Part shown: one piece after another, positions 1-7,233 of the stretch | Layout of the letters: each line of letters starts with the position of its first letter | Numbering within the stretch: the first letter of the stretch is position 1 | IMG/VR virus record: IMGVR_UViG_3300032397_000077 | Span: 1-24,670 of that record | Length of the DNA: 24,670 nucleotides | Strand: one strand, 5' to 3' | Source: a virus | Translations under genes and position numbers: made by a program | Notes under the pieces: model-generated | What the model was told of the DNA's origin: nothing | Database searches by the model: none | Seen by the model: only the letters and a program-made list of their open reading frames with translations

Positions 1-1
1 A

Positions 2-736
2 GATGGACTGAAGTGGGTGAAGCTGGGGAGCCCGAACCTGACTGAGCTGCCCGAGGGAGTGAAGCTGCACGAGCATGCGCACTTCGGTAACAATTCTAAG
101 ATTCGTGGGTATCATGTAGGCGAGCCATCAGACCTTGCTTCTACAGGTGAGATTTTCGGCTCCTCTGAAGAGGCCGTCGGCGACTATTTGAAGAAGTACA
201 ATCGGAACCAACTTGAGGCGGGGCTCAACGCCGAGGGAGACGCAATGGGCCACTGCGTAGGCGGGTACTGTGACGACGTCGCTAGTCGCGGTACGCAGAT
301 CTATAGTCTCCGCGACGCGAAGAATAACCCGCACGTGACCGTCGAGGTGCGACCCAGCCGCAGCAACAAGCTGGGCGACCTCAAGGCGGGCACCCCTACC
401 GCGTTCGACATCATACAGATTAAGGGCAAGCAGAACGCAGCACCTGTCGAGAAGTACCTGCCCCACGTGCAGGACTTTGTGAAAAGCGGGGAGTGGGGGC
501 AGGTAGGAAACTTAGGTAACACGGGGTTAGTTCGTATAGATCCGTCGGGGGATCTGGCGATATCTTTGCGGCTGCGAAAGAAGCCCGTACCCGCTTACGT
601 TACGCAAGACGAACTGACACAGTTGCTAAGCGATTACAGAGGAGCCTTGCCCGGTTACTACGCCGCAGGCGGCTCAGTCCAGGCGTATACTCCGCCCACC
701 GTACGGCAGTTCCTGCTCGACAGACTCGAAGGATAG
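2..736 (+). CDS. PcfJ-like domain protein, C-terminal part (5' end outside window)
   Basis: The frame is open from the first complete codon, and the residues before the first possible start (GTG at 17) read DGLKWV, which fits as continuous protein, so this is the C-terminal part of a longer gene. The core GDAMGHCVGGYCDDV (about nt 235-280), followed by IYSLRDAKNNPHVTVEV, matches the HCVG-Y ... SLR pattern of PcfJ-type domains, known from conjugative plasmids and common in phages; their biochemical role is unsettled. A QIKGK motif and a C-terminal YAAGGSVQAY tail follow. That tail resembles A-x-G-G-x-V motifs in other proteins of this window. The gene ends in TAG, 3 bases before the portal ATG and in the same frame; the portal has its own ribosome site, so the two are probably separate but translationally coupled. 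Confidence is good for the domain, low for function. Confidence 0.75.
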   Translation, partial: DGLKWVKLGSPNLTELPEGVKLHEHAHFGNNSKIRGYHVGEPSDLASTGEIFGSSEEAVGDYLKKYNRNQLEAGLNAEGDAMGHCVGGYCDDVASRGTQIYSLRDAKNNPHVTVEVRPSRSNKLGDLKAGTPTAFDIIQIKGKQNAAPVEKYLPHVQDFVKSGEWGQVGNLGNTGLVRIDPSGDLAISLRLRKKPVPAYVTQDELTQLLSDYRGALPGYYAAGGSVQAYTPPTVRQFLLDRLEG

Positions 737-739
737 CGA

Positions 740-3532
740 ATGGACCCCATCAACGACCCTGACGAGCGTGACCGCGCGGTCCCGCCGACGGACTTCGCAG
801 ACTCAGAGATGGGCGAGGAGCTCATCGCGCCGGGTATTCACGATAAGGTGAAAGACCTTCAGGAGCAGGCCGACGGTAGCGCCACGGTCACGTTCGACGA
901 GCCCGAGGAGCCCAAGGAAGACAGCGGCTTCATGTCCAACCTGGCGGAGACTCTACCCTCCTCTATGCTCGCTGCGCTTTCCACCACGATGCTCGACGCT
1001 ATTGAGCGGGACAAGGAAAGCCGCAAGAAGCGCGACGAGCAGTACGCCGAGGGCATTAAGCGCACCGGCCTCGGCAACGAAGCCCCGGGCGGCGCGAGCT
1101 TCGACGGCGCTAGCCGCGCCGTGCACCCCGTGCTCATCGAGGGCTGCATCGAGTTCTCGGCGAGGGCGATGAAGGAGCTGTTCCCGCCCAACGGCCCGGT
1201 GAAGACCGCCATTATCGGCCCCGTCACTGACGAGAAGCTGCAGAAAGCCGAGCGCAAGAAGACCTACATGAACTGGCAGCTCACCCGCCAGATTAAGGAG
1301 TACCGCAGCGAGCTCGAGCAGACGTTGACACAGGTACCGCTGGGCGGGAGCCAGTACCTGAAAATCTGGCACGATGATCGGGTGGAACGCCCTCGGGTCG
1401 AGTTCGTTCCGGTCGATGACCTACTGCTACCCTTCGCGGCGAGCGACTTTGAGACCGCCGAGCGTAAGACCCATGTCCAGCTGCTCACCACCGCAGCGCT
1501 GAAGGGGCGTATTGCCAGCGGGCTGTACCGTGAGACCAGCGTCATGAGCGCGGGCGCTCTTTCCCCTGATCAGACCGAGGCGAGCAAGGCTAGCGCCAAG
1601 GTCGAAGGTAAGGAGGAGTCAGGGCTCAACGAAGATGGGTTACGCAAGGTCTACGAATGCTACTGCGAGCTCGAGATCGAGCAGGACAAGGTCAGCAAGG
1701 GCGCTCAGCGCGGCTACATCCTCACCATTGACGACGACACCAAGCAGGTGCTGGCTCTGTACCGGAACTGGGATGAGAAGGATGATAAGAAGTCGCCGGA
1801 CACGCTCTGCTGGATGGTCGAGTTCGGGTTCATCCCGTGGCGCGGCGCGTACAAGATTGGCCTCGCGCATATCATCGGGGGTCTGAGCGGGGCGCTCACA
1901 GGAGCCTTGCGGGCCATCTTGGACAGCGCCCACCTACAGAACACCGCCGGGGGCATCATGCTCAAGGGCGCGCGGCAGACGGGCAAGAACGTCAGCGCCG
2001 AGCCTACCGAGTTCACGGTGCTCGACGCACCCCCGAACGTCGACGACATCCGCAAGGTGGCGATGCCGTACCCGTTCAACGGCCCCTCCCCGATGCTCTT
2101 CAACGTGCTCCAGTGGCTTACCGAGCAGGCTAAGGGGGTGGTAGGCACCGCCAACGAAGCGATCAAGGACGCAGGCTCCGACATGCCCGTGGGGACGGCG
2201 CTGGCGCTGATCGAGCAGGGGTCGATGACGTACAGCGCCATCCACGCTCGGCTGCACAACAGCCAGCGCCGCGTACTGGAGATCCTACACCGGATCAACG
2301 CCACCTACCTCGAAGACGAGGAGACCATCGAGGAGCTAGGTAGCCTGGTGGTGAAGCGGGTGGACTTTGACGGCCCGATGGACGTTATGCCCGTCTCGGA
2401 TCCCAATATCTTCAGCGACGCTCAGCGCTACGCGCAGAACCAAGCGGCGTTGGCGATGGCCGAGAAGTTCCCGCAGGCTTTCAAGCTCGACAAGTTGCTG
2501 GCGCGATCTATGCAGCTGATTCACTATCCGGAATACGGAGAAGTGATGAACGTCCCGTCGGAAGCGAAGGAGCTCTCCGACATCGTCGAAAACGTCGAAT
2601 CCGCCAAGGACGACACCGAACTCAAGGCGTACCCCCAGCAAGACCACCTCGCCCACATCAAGACCCACGTGCACTTCCTGGTGAGCCCGATCTTCTGTTC
2701 CAACCCGATGATGGCAATGCCGGCGATGCCGAAGCTGCTGAAGCACGTGAAGGATCACCTACTCTTGCTCTACAAACAACATTCCCTCGCGGCCATCGAG
2801 GCCACAAAGGCTATCATGGGCGCTAAGGGATCCGTCGAAGGGGCCTCTTTCGCTGATCAGGAGCTGGCCAAGGAGCTCGCTCCGCTCATGCCGCTGCTGG
2901 AGCAAGCGCTGAAGGCGGCTAAGGAGTTTGCGCCGCAACCCCCGCCGGATCCGAAGGCCGCAGCCTCACTGAAGATTAACGAGGACAAGCTGAAGTACCA
3001 GGCACAGAAGGACCAGGAGGATCGGAAGATCGACGGGCTGATGGCGCAGGTGAAGGCGGAAAGCGACAAGTCCGAAGCAGATCGCAAGACGATGCTCGAA
3101 TCTGCGCAGATTCAAGCAGACACCGCACGGTACACGCAAGAAATGCAAGTCGCCGCGCACAACGCAGCGCTGGCGGAGCAGTCCGAGGGTGAGAATCGGC
3201 GTATCCAGCTGATCATCGAGCACATGAAGCAAGACGCCGAGACCTCACGGCAGGCCCAGGCCCAGCAGACCCAGTTGATGATCGCGGAGATTACTGCGGG
3301 CCGTGAGGCAGACCAGGCAGCGATGGAGCAGGACTTCCAGGCGTACCAGGGGCACGTACAGCGCCAGTTCGACTTGATGCAAGCGCTGCTTACGCAGAAG
3401 AATGCGTCGGCGTCGGAGTCCGCAGACAAGCAGATCGCAGGCGGCACTTCTCCTCCCAAGAAGAAGAAATGGGTGATTAACCGCCACCCTCACACCGGCG
3501 ATCTGCAGTCCATCGAGCAGGAAGAAGAGTAA
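740..3532 (+). CDS. Portal protein (930 aa)
   Basis: Forms the dodecameric ring at one capsid vertex through which DNA is packaged and ejected. The middle of the protein carries DMPVGTALALIEQGS followed by AIHARLHNSQRRVLEIL (about residues 481-515), a signature I associate with large podovirus portals. The N-terminal third contains RAVHPVLIEGCIEFSARAMKELFPP, also portal-like. Residues about 745-890 are Gln/Glu/Ala/Lys-rich and predicted long helix or coiled coil, which would fit a P22-like helical barrel extending into the capsid. The C-terminus ends in a Lys-rich stretch followed by WVINRHPHTGDLQSIEQ. At 930 residues it is longer than P22 gp1 (725). The start ATG at 740 has an AAGGA site at 729-733. 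A terminase would be expected upstream but is outside the window. Confidence 0.9.
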   Translation: MDPINDPDERDRAVPPTDFADSEMGEELIAPGIHDKVKDLQEQADGSATVTFDEPEEPKEDSGFMSNLAETLPSSMLAALSTTMLDAIERDKESRKKRDEQYAEGIKRTGLGNEAPGGASFDGASRAVHPVLIEGCIEFSARAMKELFPPNGPVKTAIIGPVTDEKLQKAERKKTYMNWQLTRQIKEYRSELEQTLTQVPLGGSQYLKIWHDDRVERPRVEFVPVDDLLLPFAASDFETAERKTHVQLLTTAALKGRIASGLYRETSVMSAGALSPDQTEASKASAKVEGKEESGLNEDGLRKVYECYCELEIEQDKVSKGAQRGYILTIDDDTKQVLALYRNWDEKDDKKSPDTLCWMVEFGFIPWRGAYKIGLAHIIGGLSGALTGALRAILDSAHLQNTAGGIMLKGARQTGKNVSAEPTEFTVLDAPPNVDDIRKVAMPYPFNGPSPMLFNVLQWLTEQAKGVVGTANEAIKDAGSDMPVGTALALIEQGSMTYSAIHARLHNSQRRVLEILHRINATYLEDEETIEELGSLVVKRVDFDGPMDVMPVSDPNIFSDAQRYAQNQAALAMAEKFPQAFKLDKLLARSMQLIHYPEYGEVMNVPSEAKELSDIVENVESAKDDTELKAYPQQDHLAHIKTHVHFLVSPIFCSNPMMAMPAMPKLLKHVKDHLLLLYKQHSLAAIEATKAIMGAKGSVEGASFADQELAKELAPLMPLLEQALKAAKEFAPQPPPDPKAAASLKINEDKLKYQAQKDQEDRKIDGLMAQVKAESDKSEADRKTMLESAQIQADTARYTQEMQVAAHNAALAEQSEGENRRIQLIIEHMKQDAETSRQAQAQQTQLMIAEITAGREADQAAMEQDFQAYQGHVQRQFDLMQALLTQKNASASESADKQIAGGTSPPKKKKWVINRHPHTGDLQSIEQEEE

Positions 3533-3570
3533 ACTACCGCCACCCACATCCTTTCTAGGAGTTAGACACC

Positions 3571-4176
3571 ATGACCAAAGCACGCGGCGAGTACACCGTC
3601 TCGCACCTCCGCCCGATCCCGGAAAAGATGGACGAATTCATGCCTTTGTGGAACGCGCGCAATGCGGCCACGGAAGCTGGTAATCGTGAAGAAGAAGAGC
3701 GCTTAACCGCCCTGATGCGCCCGTTGCAGTTCGAGGCCAGCCCGACGGAAACTTTCCCTAACCTGCTCACCAACGTGGGCAAGAACGACTTGCTCGACAA
3801 GTACCTGAAGGGCTCCACGTATACACAGACCATCCGCATGGGCATTAAGGGCGCGGGCACGGCGGTGGTAGGCGATACCCAAGGCTCGCACGGCGGCTGG
3901 ACCGAGCGCGGCGGCACCAACGCCCCCGCCTACACCGGCAACCGCAAAGACGTGACGATGGGCGCGGCGTCCGGTCAGGTGAGCACCTCCCCCACCCAAG
4001 CCTTCGCGATCACCTCCAGCGGCAACGCCGACGGCTGCTTCATCAACAACGGAGGCTCCGCCACGAAGGACGACACCACGGGCATCCTGTTCTCGGCGGG
4101 CGACTTCACCGGAGGCGCCAAGACCGTCGCCAACCTGGACACGCTCAACGTGGTGTACACGCTGACTGCCGCCTGA
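3571..4176 (+). CDS. Virion structural protein, beta-rich
   Basis: A 201-residue protein. FPNLLTNVGKNDLLDKYLKG (about residues 63-82), then a GIKGAGTAVVGDTQGSHGGW segment and a C-terminal LDTLNVVYTLTAA, follow the pattern of a common phage virion protein family (N-V-x-T-x-G-K-N-x-L-L-D ... aDtmasHaGWtE ... gDTLnVtvTLTAA). Members are usually small beta-sandwich proteins of unassigned role, found near capsid or tail-fibre genes. The first 60 residues are charged and probably helical. The ATG at 3571 has a CTAGGAG site at 3555-3561. It lies between the portal and another surface-type gene, which suggests a head-surface or neck location; that is inference. Confidence is good that it is a real phage gene, moderate that it is a virion component. 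Confidence 0.7.
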   Translation: MTKARGEYTVSHLRPIPEKMDEFMPLWNARNAATEAGNREEEERLTALMRPLQFEASPTETFPNLLTNVGKNDLLDKYLKGSTYTQTIRMGIKGAGTAVVGDTQGSHGGWTERGGTNAPAYTGNRKDVTMGAASGQVSTSPTQAFAITSSGNADGCFINNGGSATKDDTTGILFSAGDFTGGAKTVANLDTLNVVYTLTAA

Positions 4177-4184
4177 ACCTAGGA

Positions 4185-4200
4185 GCGCCCTACGGGGCGC
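4185..4200 (+). other. GC hairpin between two structural genes
   Basis: GCGCCC at 4185-4190 and GGGCGC at 4195-4200 form a perfect 6-bp stem with a 4-base loop, 9 bases after the TGA of the preceding gene. No T-run follows, so it is not a standard rho-independent terminator. It could be a weak attenuator, an RNA 3'-end stabiliser or chance in GC-rich DNA. Confidence 0.35.
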
Positions 4201-4223
4201 GTGCGTAAGCTGAGAGGGTACTG

Positions 4224-6122
4224 ATGGCTGCCGTAGTAACCCTACTCGGTACTGCGACGTTCACGACGGCGAGCGGGACTAAGACCGTCACCGCTACGCC
4301 CGCCGTCGGCGACCTCATCGTTATCGTCGTCGCTAACTCGGGAAGTACAGCTTCCGTAGCGCCGACCGACAACAACAGCAGCGGTACCTACACTAAGATT
4401 ACCTCCTCCGTAAAGGCGACCTCCGCCGATACGATGGAGATCTACATCCGCACCGCCTTGATAGGTGCGGCGTCTTCTACTGTATTTACGCACGCCCCAG
4501 GAACGACGACCGGGGGTGGTCTCGCCGTCCTGAAGGTGACGGGCATGACCCGGGTGGGCAGCAACGCCTCCCGTCAAAGCGCAATACAGAGCAACCAGGC
4601 TACAACAACCACCCCGACCCCGGTATTCGGCTCCGCAGCGCTTACCGCCAACGCCGTCATTGGCGCGGTGTTCAACGCCTCCAACGTCGCCGCGCTCACC
4701 CCTAGAGGCACCCCCGCCTACACGGAACGATGCGACGTAGGCTACAACACCCCGGCTTCAGGCCTGGAGGTGATGACCATTGACTCCGGCGAGACGGGCA
4801 CGTCTATCGCTTGGGGCAGTACGTCGCCGTCTGCGTTCTGCGACTTGGTTCTAGAACTAGACACTTCTAACAGCTACAGCGTCACGCAAGGCGAGACCGT
4901 CACGGTCACGGACGCGCAGACGGCTACAGCGGTATTCTCTTCTAGCACGAGAGCAGAGACCGTCACCGTCACGGACGCACAAACGGGGCAGGTAGATTTT
5001 TCGACGGTACGTGCAGAGACCGTCACCGTCACGGACAGCCAAGACGCAACGGTTACGACGGGCGTCGTATACAACGTACAGCGGGATGAGACCGTAACGC
5101 TCACGGATGGGCAGACGGCGCAGGCAGACTTCTCGGTAGTTCGGGCTGAAACCGTTACCGTCACGGACGGACAGACGGTGCAGACGGTCTTTTCCGTAGC
5201 ACGGGCTGAAACCGTCACGCTGACAGATGCGCAGACAGCCACTGCGACGCTCTCTGTGCAGCAAGACGAGAGCGTAACGCTCACGGACTCTCAATCTTCT
5301 ATAGTCACGTTTTCAGCATCTGAAGCGGAGACTATCACACTAACAGATGCGCAGACTGGTGTCGCGGTATTCGTCGTTACGCAGGCAGAGACAATCACCG
5401 CCACGGATTCCCAGAGCGCTACAGCGGAATTTTCAGTACAGCGCGACGAGTCCGTTACGCTCACAGATAGCCAAGACGCCAGTGTAACGATCGTAATAGA
5501 TGCCGACGTAGTTGAGCAGGTCACGCTCACAGACTCACAAAGCGCTATAGCGGAGTTCAACGTCACAACGAGTGAGAGCATCACACTCACGGATTCGCAA
5601 GATGCGGGGCTGTACGTCACGGCGGCGGTAGACGAGACCGTAACAGTTACGGATTCGCAGGATGCTGCTATCCACGTACCCGCCACGTACGATGTAGCAG
5701 TCGATGAGACGGTGCTGCTACTGGACAGCCAAGACGCCACCGTAGTCAACATCCCTCAGGGGCGCTCGCAGCTTTCCCGCGCTGACCTGATCGCTATCTA
5801 CGAACGCGAGTGGGAAGCGAAGAAGCCGAAACCTGAGCCTGAAGCCGTGCCCGCTCCCGCACCGCGCAAGCCGAAGGTCCACCGCCTGCCCCCGAAGCCC
5901 GAGGCCGCGCCCAGTATTCTGCCCCCGGTCGAGCAGGAGGAACAGGGTAAACTTCCGGCTGAAAGCCAGGTGACTATCCCTGAGCTGGTCACAGAGATGT
6001 TGAAAGAGCTTCAGATGCCGGCCCCACGACCGGAGTCGAAGGCAGAGGCCAAGCGGAAACGCCGCAGGGCGGAGGAAGAAGAGATCGTGGCGTTCCTAGT
6101 CCAGCAAGAAGAGTTCAGCTAA
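4224..6122 (+). CDS. Repeat-containing virion surface protein / adhesin-like (632 aa)
   Basis: Three parts are visible. Residues 1-215 form a beta-rich domain with the pattern GDLIVIVVANSGS ... TDNNSSGTYTKI ... GMTRVGSNASRQ ... WGSTSPSAF ... LELDTS, which I recognise as a domain frequent in phage and environmental proteins and probably a beta-sandwich. Residues about 224-512 are 14 tandem repeats of roughly 21 residues with the core E-T/S-V/I-T-x-T-D-x-Q. Residues 513-632 are rich in Pro, Lys and Glu, with a short helical segment and a basic-acidic C-terminus (AKRKRRRAEEEE). There is no signal peptide or membrane segment. The start ATG has GAGAGGG at 4212-4218. The architecture (globular tip, beta stalk, charged anchor) suggests a fibre-like virion decoration or receptor-binding protein. 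That is inference; no enzyme motif is seen. Confidence 0.65.
   Translation: MAAVVTLLGTATFTTASGTKTVTATPAVGDLIVIVVANSGSTASVAPTDNNSSGTYTKITSSVKATSADTMEIYIRTALIGAASSTVFTHAPGTTTGGGLAVLKVTGMTRVGSNASRQSAIQSNQATTTTPTPVFGSAALTANAVIGAVFNASNVAALTPRGTPAYTERCDVGYNTPASGLEVMTIDSGETGTSIAWGSTSPSAFCDLVLELDTSNSYSVTQGETVTVTDAQTATAVFSSSTRAETVTVTDAQTGQVDFSTVRAETVTVTDSQDATVTTGVVYNVQRDETVTLTDGQTAQADFSVVRAETVTVTDGQTVQTVFSVARAETVTLTDAQTATATLSVQQDESVTLTDSQSSIVTFSASEAETITLTDAQTGVAVFVVTQAETITATDSQSATAEFSVQRDESVTLTDSQDASVTIVIDADVVEQVTLTDSQSAIAEFNVTTSESITLTDSQDAGLYVTAAVDETVTVTDSQDAAIHVPATYDVAVDETVLLLDSQDATVVNIPQGRSQLSRADLIAIYEREWEAKKPKPEPEAVPAPAPRKPKVHRLPPKPEAAPSILPPVEQEEQGKLPAESQVTIPELVTEMLKELQMPAPRPESKAEAKRKRRRAEEEEIVAFLVQQEEFS
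4893..5759 (+). repeat. 14 tandem coding repeats, core E-T-V-T-x-T-D-x-Q
   Basis: Fourteen units begin with Glu at residues 224 to 495 of the 632-residue protein, spaced on average about 62.5 nt. Unit cores include ETVTVTDAQ, ETVTLTDGQ, ESVTLTDSQ, EQVTLTDSQ and ETVLLLDSQ. Spacers are mostly 11-13 residues and are more variable. The codons for identical residues differ widely between units, so the repeats are conserved at the protein rather than the DNA level. Confidence 0.9.
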
Positions 6123-6140
6123 CCTTTGTAGGAGAAGACG

Positions 6141-6356
6141 ATGGCAGCAGCAATCAACCAGCACAAGCGCATGGCCATGGGCCAAGGCGTGCCGCAAAAC
6201 CTCGCCCGGGGCGGCTCGGTCGCGTCCCCGGTGGGCTCCAGCGGCATGGTGCCCCGTCCTAGCGGCGCGTCCCAGTCCCCCCTGGTCACCGCGCGGCACA
6301 ACAACGGCGTCCCCGGCATGTGCGGGGGCGGCGCGATGAAGGGCAAGAAGCGCTGA
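6141..6356 (+). CDS. Small Gly/Met-rich phage protein (71 aa)
   Basis: A 71-residue basic protein starting MAAAINQHKRMAMGQG, with ARGGSVASPVG in the middle and GGGAMKGKKR at the end. The INQHKRMAMG start and the glycine-lysine-rich tail resemble a family of tiny phage proteins of unknown function often found near capsid genes. The ARGGSV motif resembles motifs in the PcfJ-like protein and the 1024-residue ejection protein of this window. A TAGGAG site lies at 6128-6133. It ends one base before the ATG of the next gene. No function can be assigned. It could be a minor virion or internal head protein. Confidence 0.6.
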   Translation: MAAAINQHKRMAMGQGVPQNLARGGSVASPVGSSGMVPRPSGASQSPLVTARHNNGVPGMCGGGAMKGKKR

Positions 6357-6357
6357 G

Positions 6358-6555
6358 ATGGCGGCGCTAGCCCCCGAGCAGAAGCTCATGGCGGGTCTGA
6401 AGGCTCGCCAAGCGGAGCTGCAGCACGAAGTGTTCGAGCACCCTCCGCACGACTATCCCGAGTTCATGAGGACTCTGGGGCAGTGGCAGGAGAACCAGGC
6501 GCAGCAGGAGAGCTTGCGCGTCATCATGAGAACAGCAGACGAGGAAGATATATGA
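6358..6555 (+). CDS. Small hypothetical protein (65 aa)
   Basis: A 65-residue acidic, probably helical protein (MAALAPEQKLMAGLKARQ..., ending MRTADEEDI). I do not recognise a family. It starts one base after the preceding stop, and its TGA overlaps the ATG of the next gene (ATGA at 6552-6555), which supports coupled translation and a genuine gene. The length and helical composition would suit a small chaperone, spacer or assembly factor, but no motif shows this. Confidence 0.5.
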   Translation: MAALAPEQKLMAGLKARQAELQHEVFEHPPHDYPEFMRTLGQWQENQAQQESLRVIMRTADEEDI

Positions 6556-6764
6556 GCAAATTCAAGATCACGTGGTCGAACGGTAACACCACTCATGAAG
6601 AGTGCGAGGACTGGAAGACCGTCGACGACATGGCCATGGCGCGTTGGGGTAGGAACTCCGCCAAGACGCTGCTGAACGAGTTCGCGATCAAGATCGAACT
6701 CGTGGACGCGCCGGTCGAAGAGCCCAAGGCCGAAGAGCCCAAGGCCGAAGAGCCCAGCGAGTAA
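6552..6764 (+). CDS. Small hypothetical protein with EEPKA repeats (70 aa)
   Basis: A 70-residue protein beginning MSKFKITWSNGNTTHEEC. I chose ATG 6552 because it overlaps the upstream stop as ATGA and has GAGGAAG at 6541-6547; an upstream GTG/ATG-type extension in the same frame lacks comparable support. The first 50 residues are a compact mixed segment (KTVDDMAMARWGRNSAKTLL), and the C-terminus is an acidic repeat EEPKAEEPKAEEPSE. The family is not recognised. It is the last of three small genes before the GroES gene. Confidence 0.55.
   Translation: MSKFKITWSNGNTTHEECEDWKTVDDMAMARWGRNSAKTLLNEFAIKIELVDAPVEEPKAEEPKAEEPSE
6717..6755 (+). repeat. In-frame 15-bp minisatellite
   Basis: The 15-base unit GAAGAGCCCAAGGCC occurs twice exactly (6717-6731 and 6732-6746), followed by 9 bases of a third copy (6747-6755). 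It encodes the EEPKA repeats. Gain or loss of a unit keeps the frame. Confidence 0.85.
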
Positions 6765-6792
6765 CTCTTTCTTAACTCATTAAGGAGCCGTT

Positions 6793-7218
6793 ATGGCCTC
6801 TGATTCTTTCGACCCCGAAGGCGCACAAGCCCTCGCCGACGCTTTCCCCGACGTCGACCCCAACAGCGTACCCCTCGGGGCGCGCATCCTGGTGCAGCTC
6901 CGGCGCACCGCCAACACCACCAAGAGCGGTATCGTTCTCGTCGAAGAGACGAAGGAAACGGTCAAGTGGAACAACCAAGTGGCCAAGGTTGTCTCCATGG
7001 GTCCCCTCGCATTCAAGAACCGCGAGACCATGAAGGATTGGCCCGAGGGCGCGTGGGTGCAGCCCGGCGACTATGTGCGGGTGCCCCGCTGGGGCGGCGA
7101 CCGTATTGAGATCCCCGTGAAGAATGACGCTCCCGTCATCTTCGTCATCTTCTCGGACCACGAGATTATCTCCAAGGTACCCGGCGACCCGTTGACGGTC
7201 CGGACCTACATTCTGTAA
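6793..7218 (+). CDS. GroES-like co-chaperonin (141 aa)
   Basis: Caps the host GroEL cage during folding of substrate proteins, probably the phage capsid protein. Residues 27-36 (PLGARILVQL) match the first GroES strand. TKSGIVLVEE aligns with the GroES mobile loop, including the I-V-L tripeptide that contacts GroEL. GAWVQPGDYVRVPRWGGDRIEI and VIFVIFSDHEIISKV align with the later barrel strands. It is longer than bacterial GroES (about 97 residues) through a 25-residue N-terminal extension, a larger insertion around FKNRETMKDWPEG and a short C-terminal tail. AAGGAG at 6781-6786 precedes the ATG. No GroEL gene is present, so the host chaperonin must be the partner. The position just before scaffold and capsid genes is comparable in role to T4 gp31. 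Confidence 0.85.
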   Translation: MASDSFDPEGAQALADAFPDVDPNSVPLGARILVQLRRTANTTKSGIVLVEETKETVKWNNQVAKVVSMGPLAFKNRETMKDWPEGAWVQPGDYVRVPRWGGDRIEIPVKNDAPVIFVIFSDHEIISKVPGDPLTVRTYIL

Positions 7219-7233
7219 AGGATGAGCGCAGTC

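Noticed and set aside
17-3532. PcfJ-like gene, TAG and portal in the same frame, as a readthrough fusion
   Set aside because: The portal has its own AAGGA site 6 bases before ATG 740. The GroES stop TAA at 7216 is likewise followed in frame by the next gene, so such adjacency is not special to TAG.
4857-5752. Long minus-strand frames across the repeat region, and a possible CRISPR array
   Set aside because: Period of about 63 bases with diverged sequence and an intact coding frame on the + strand; repeats are protein-coding, not identical direct repeats with unique spacers.
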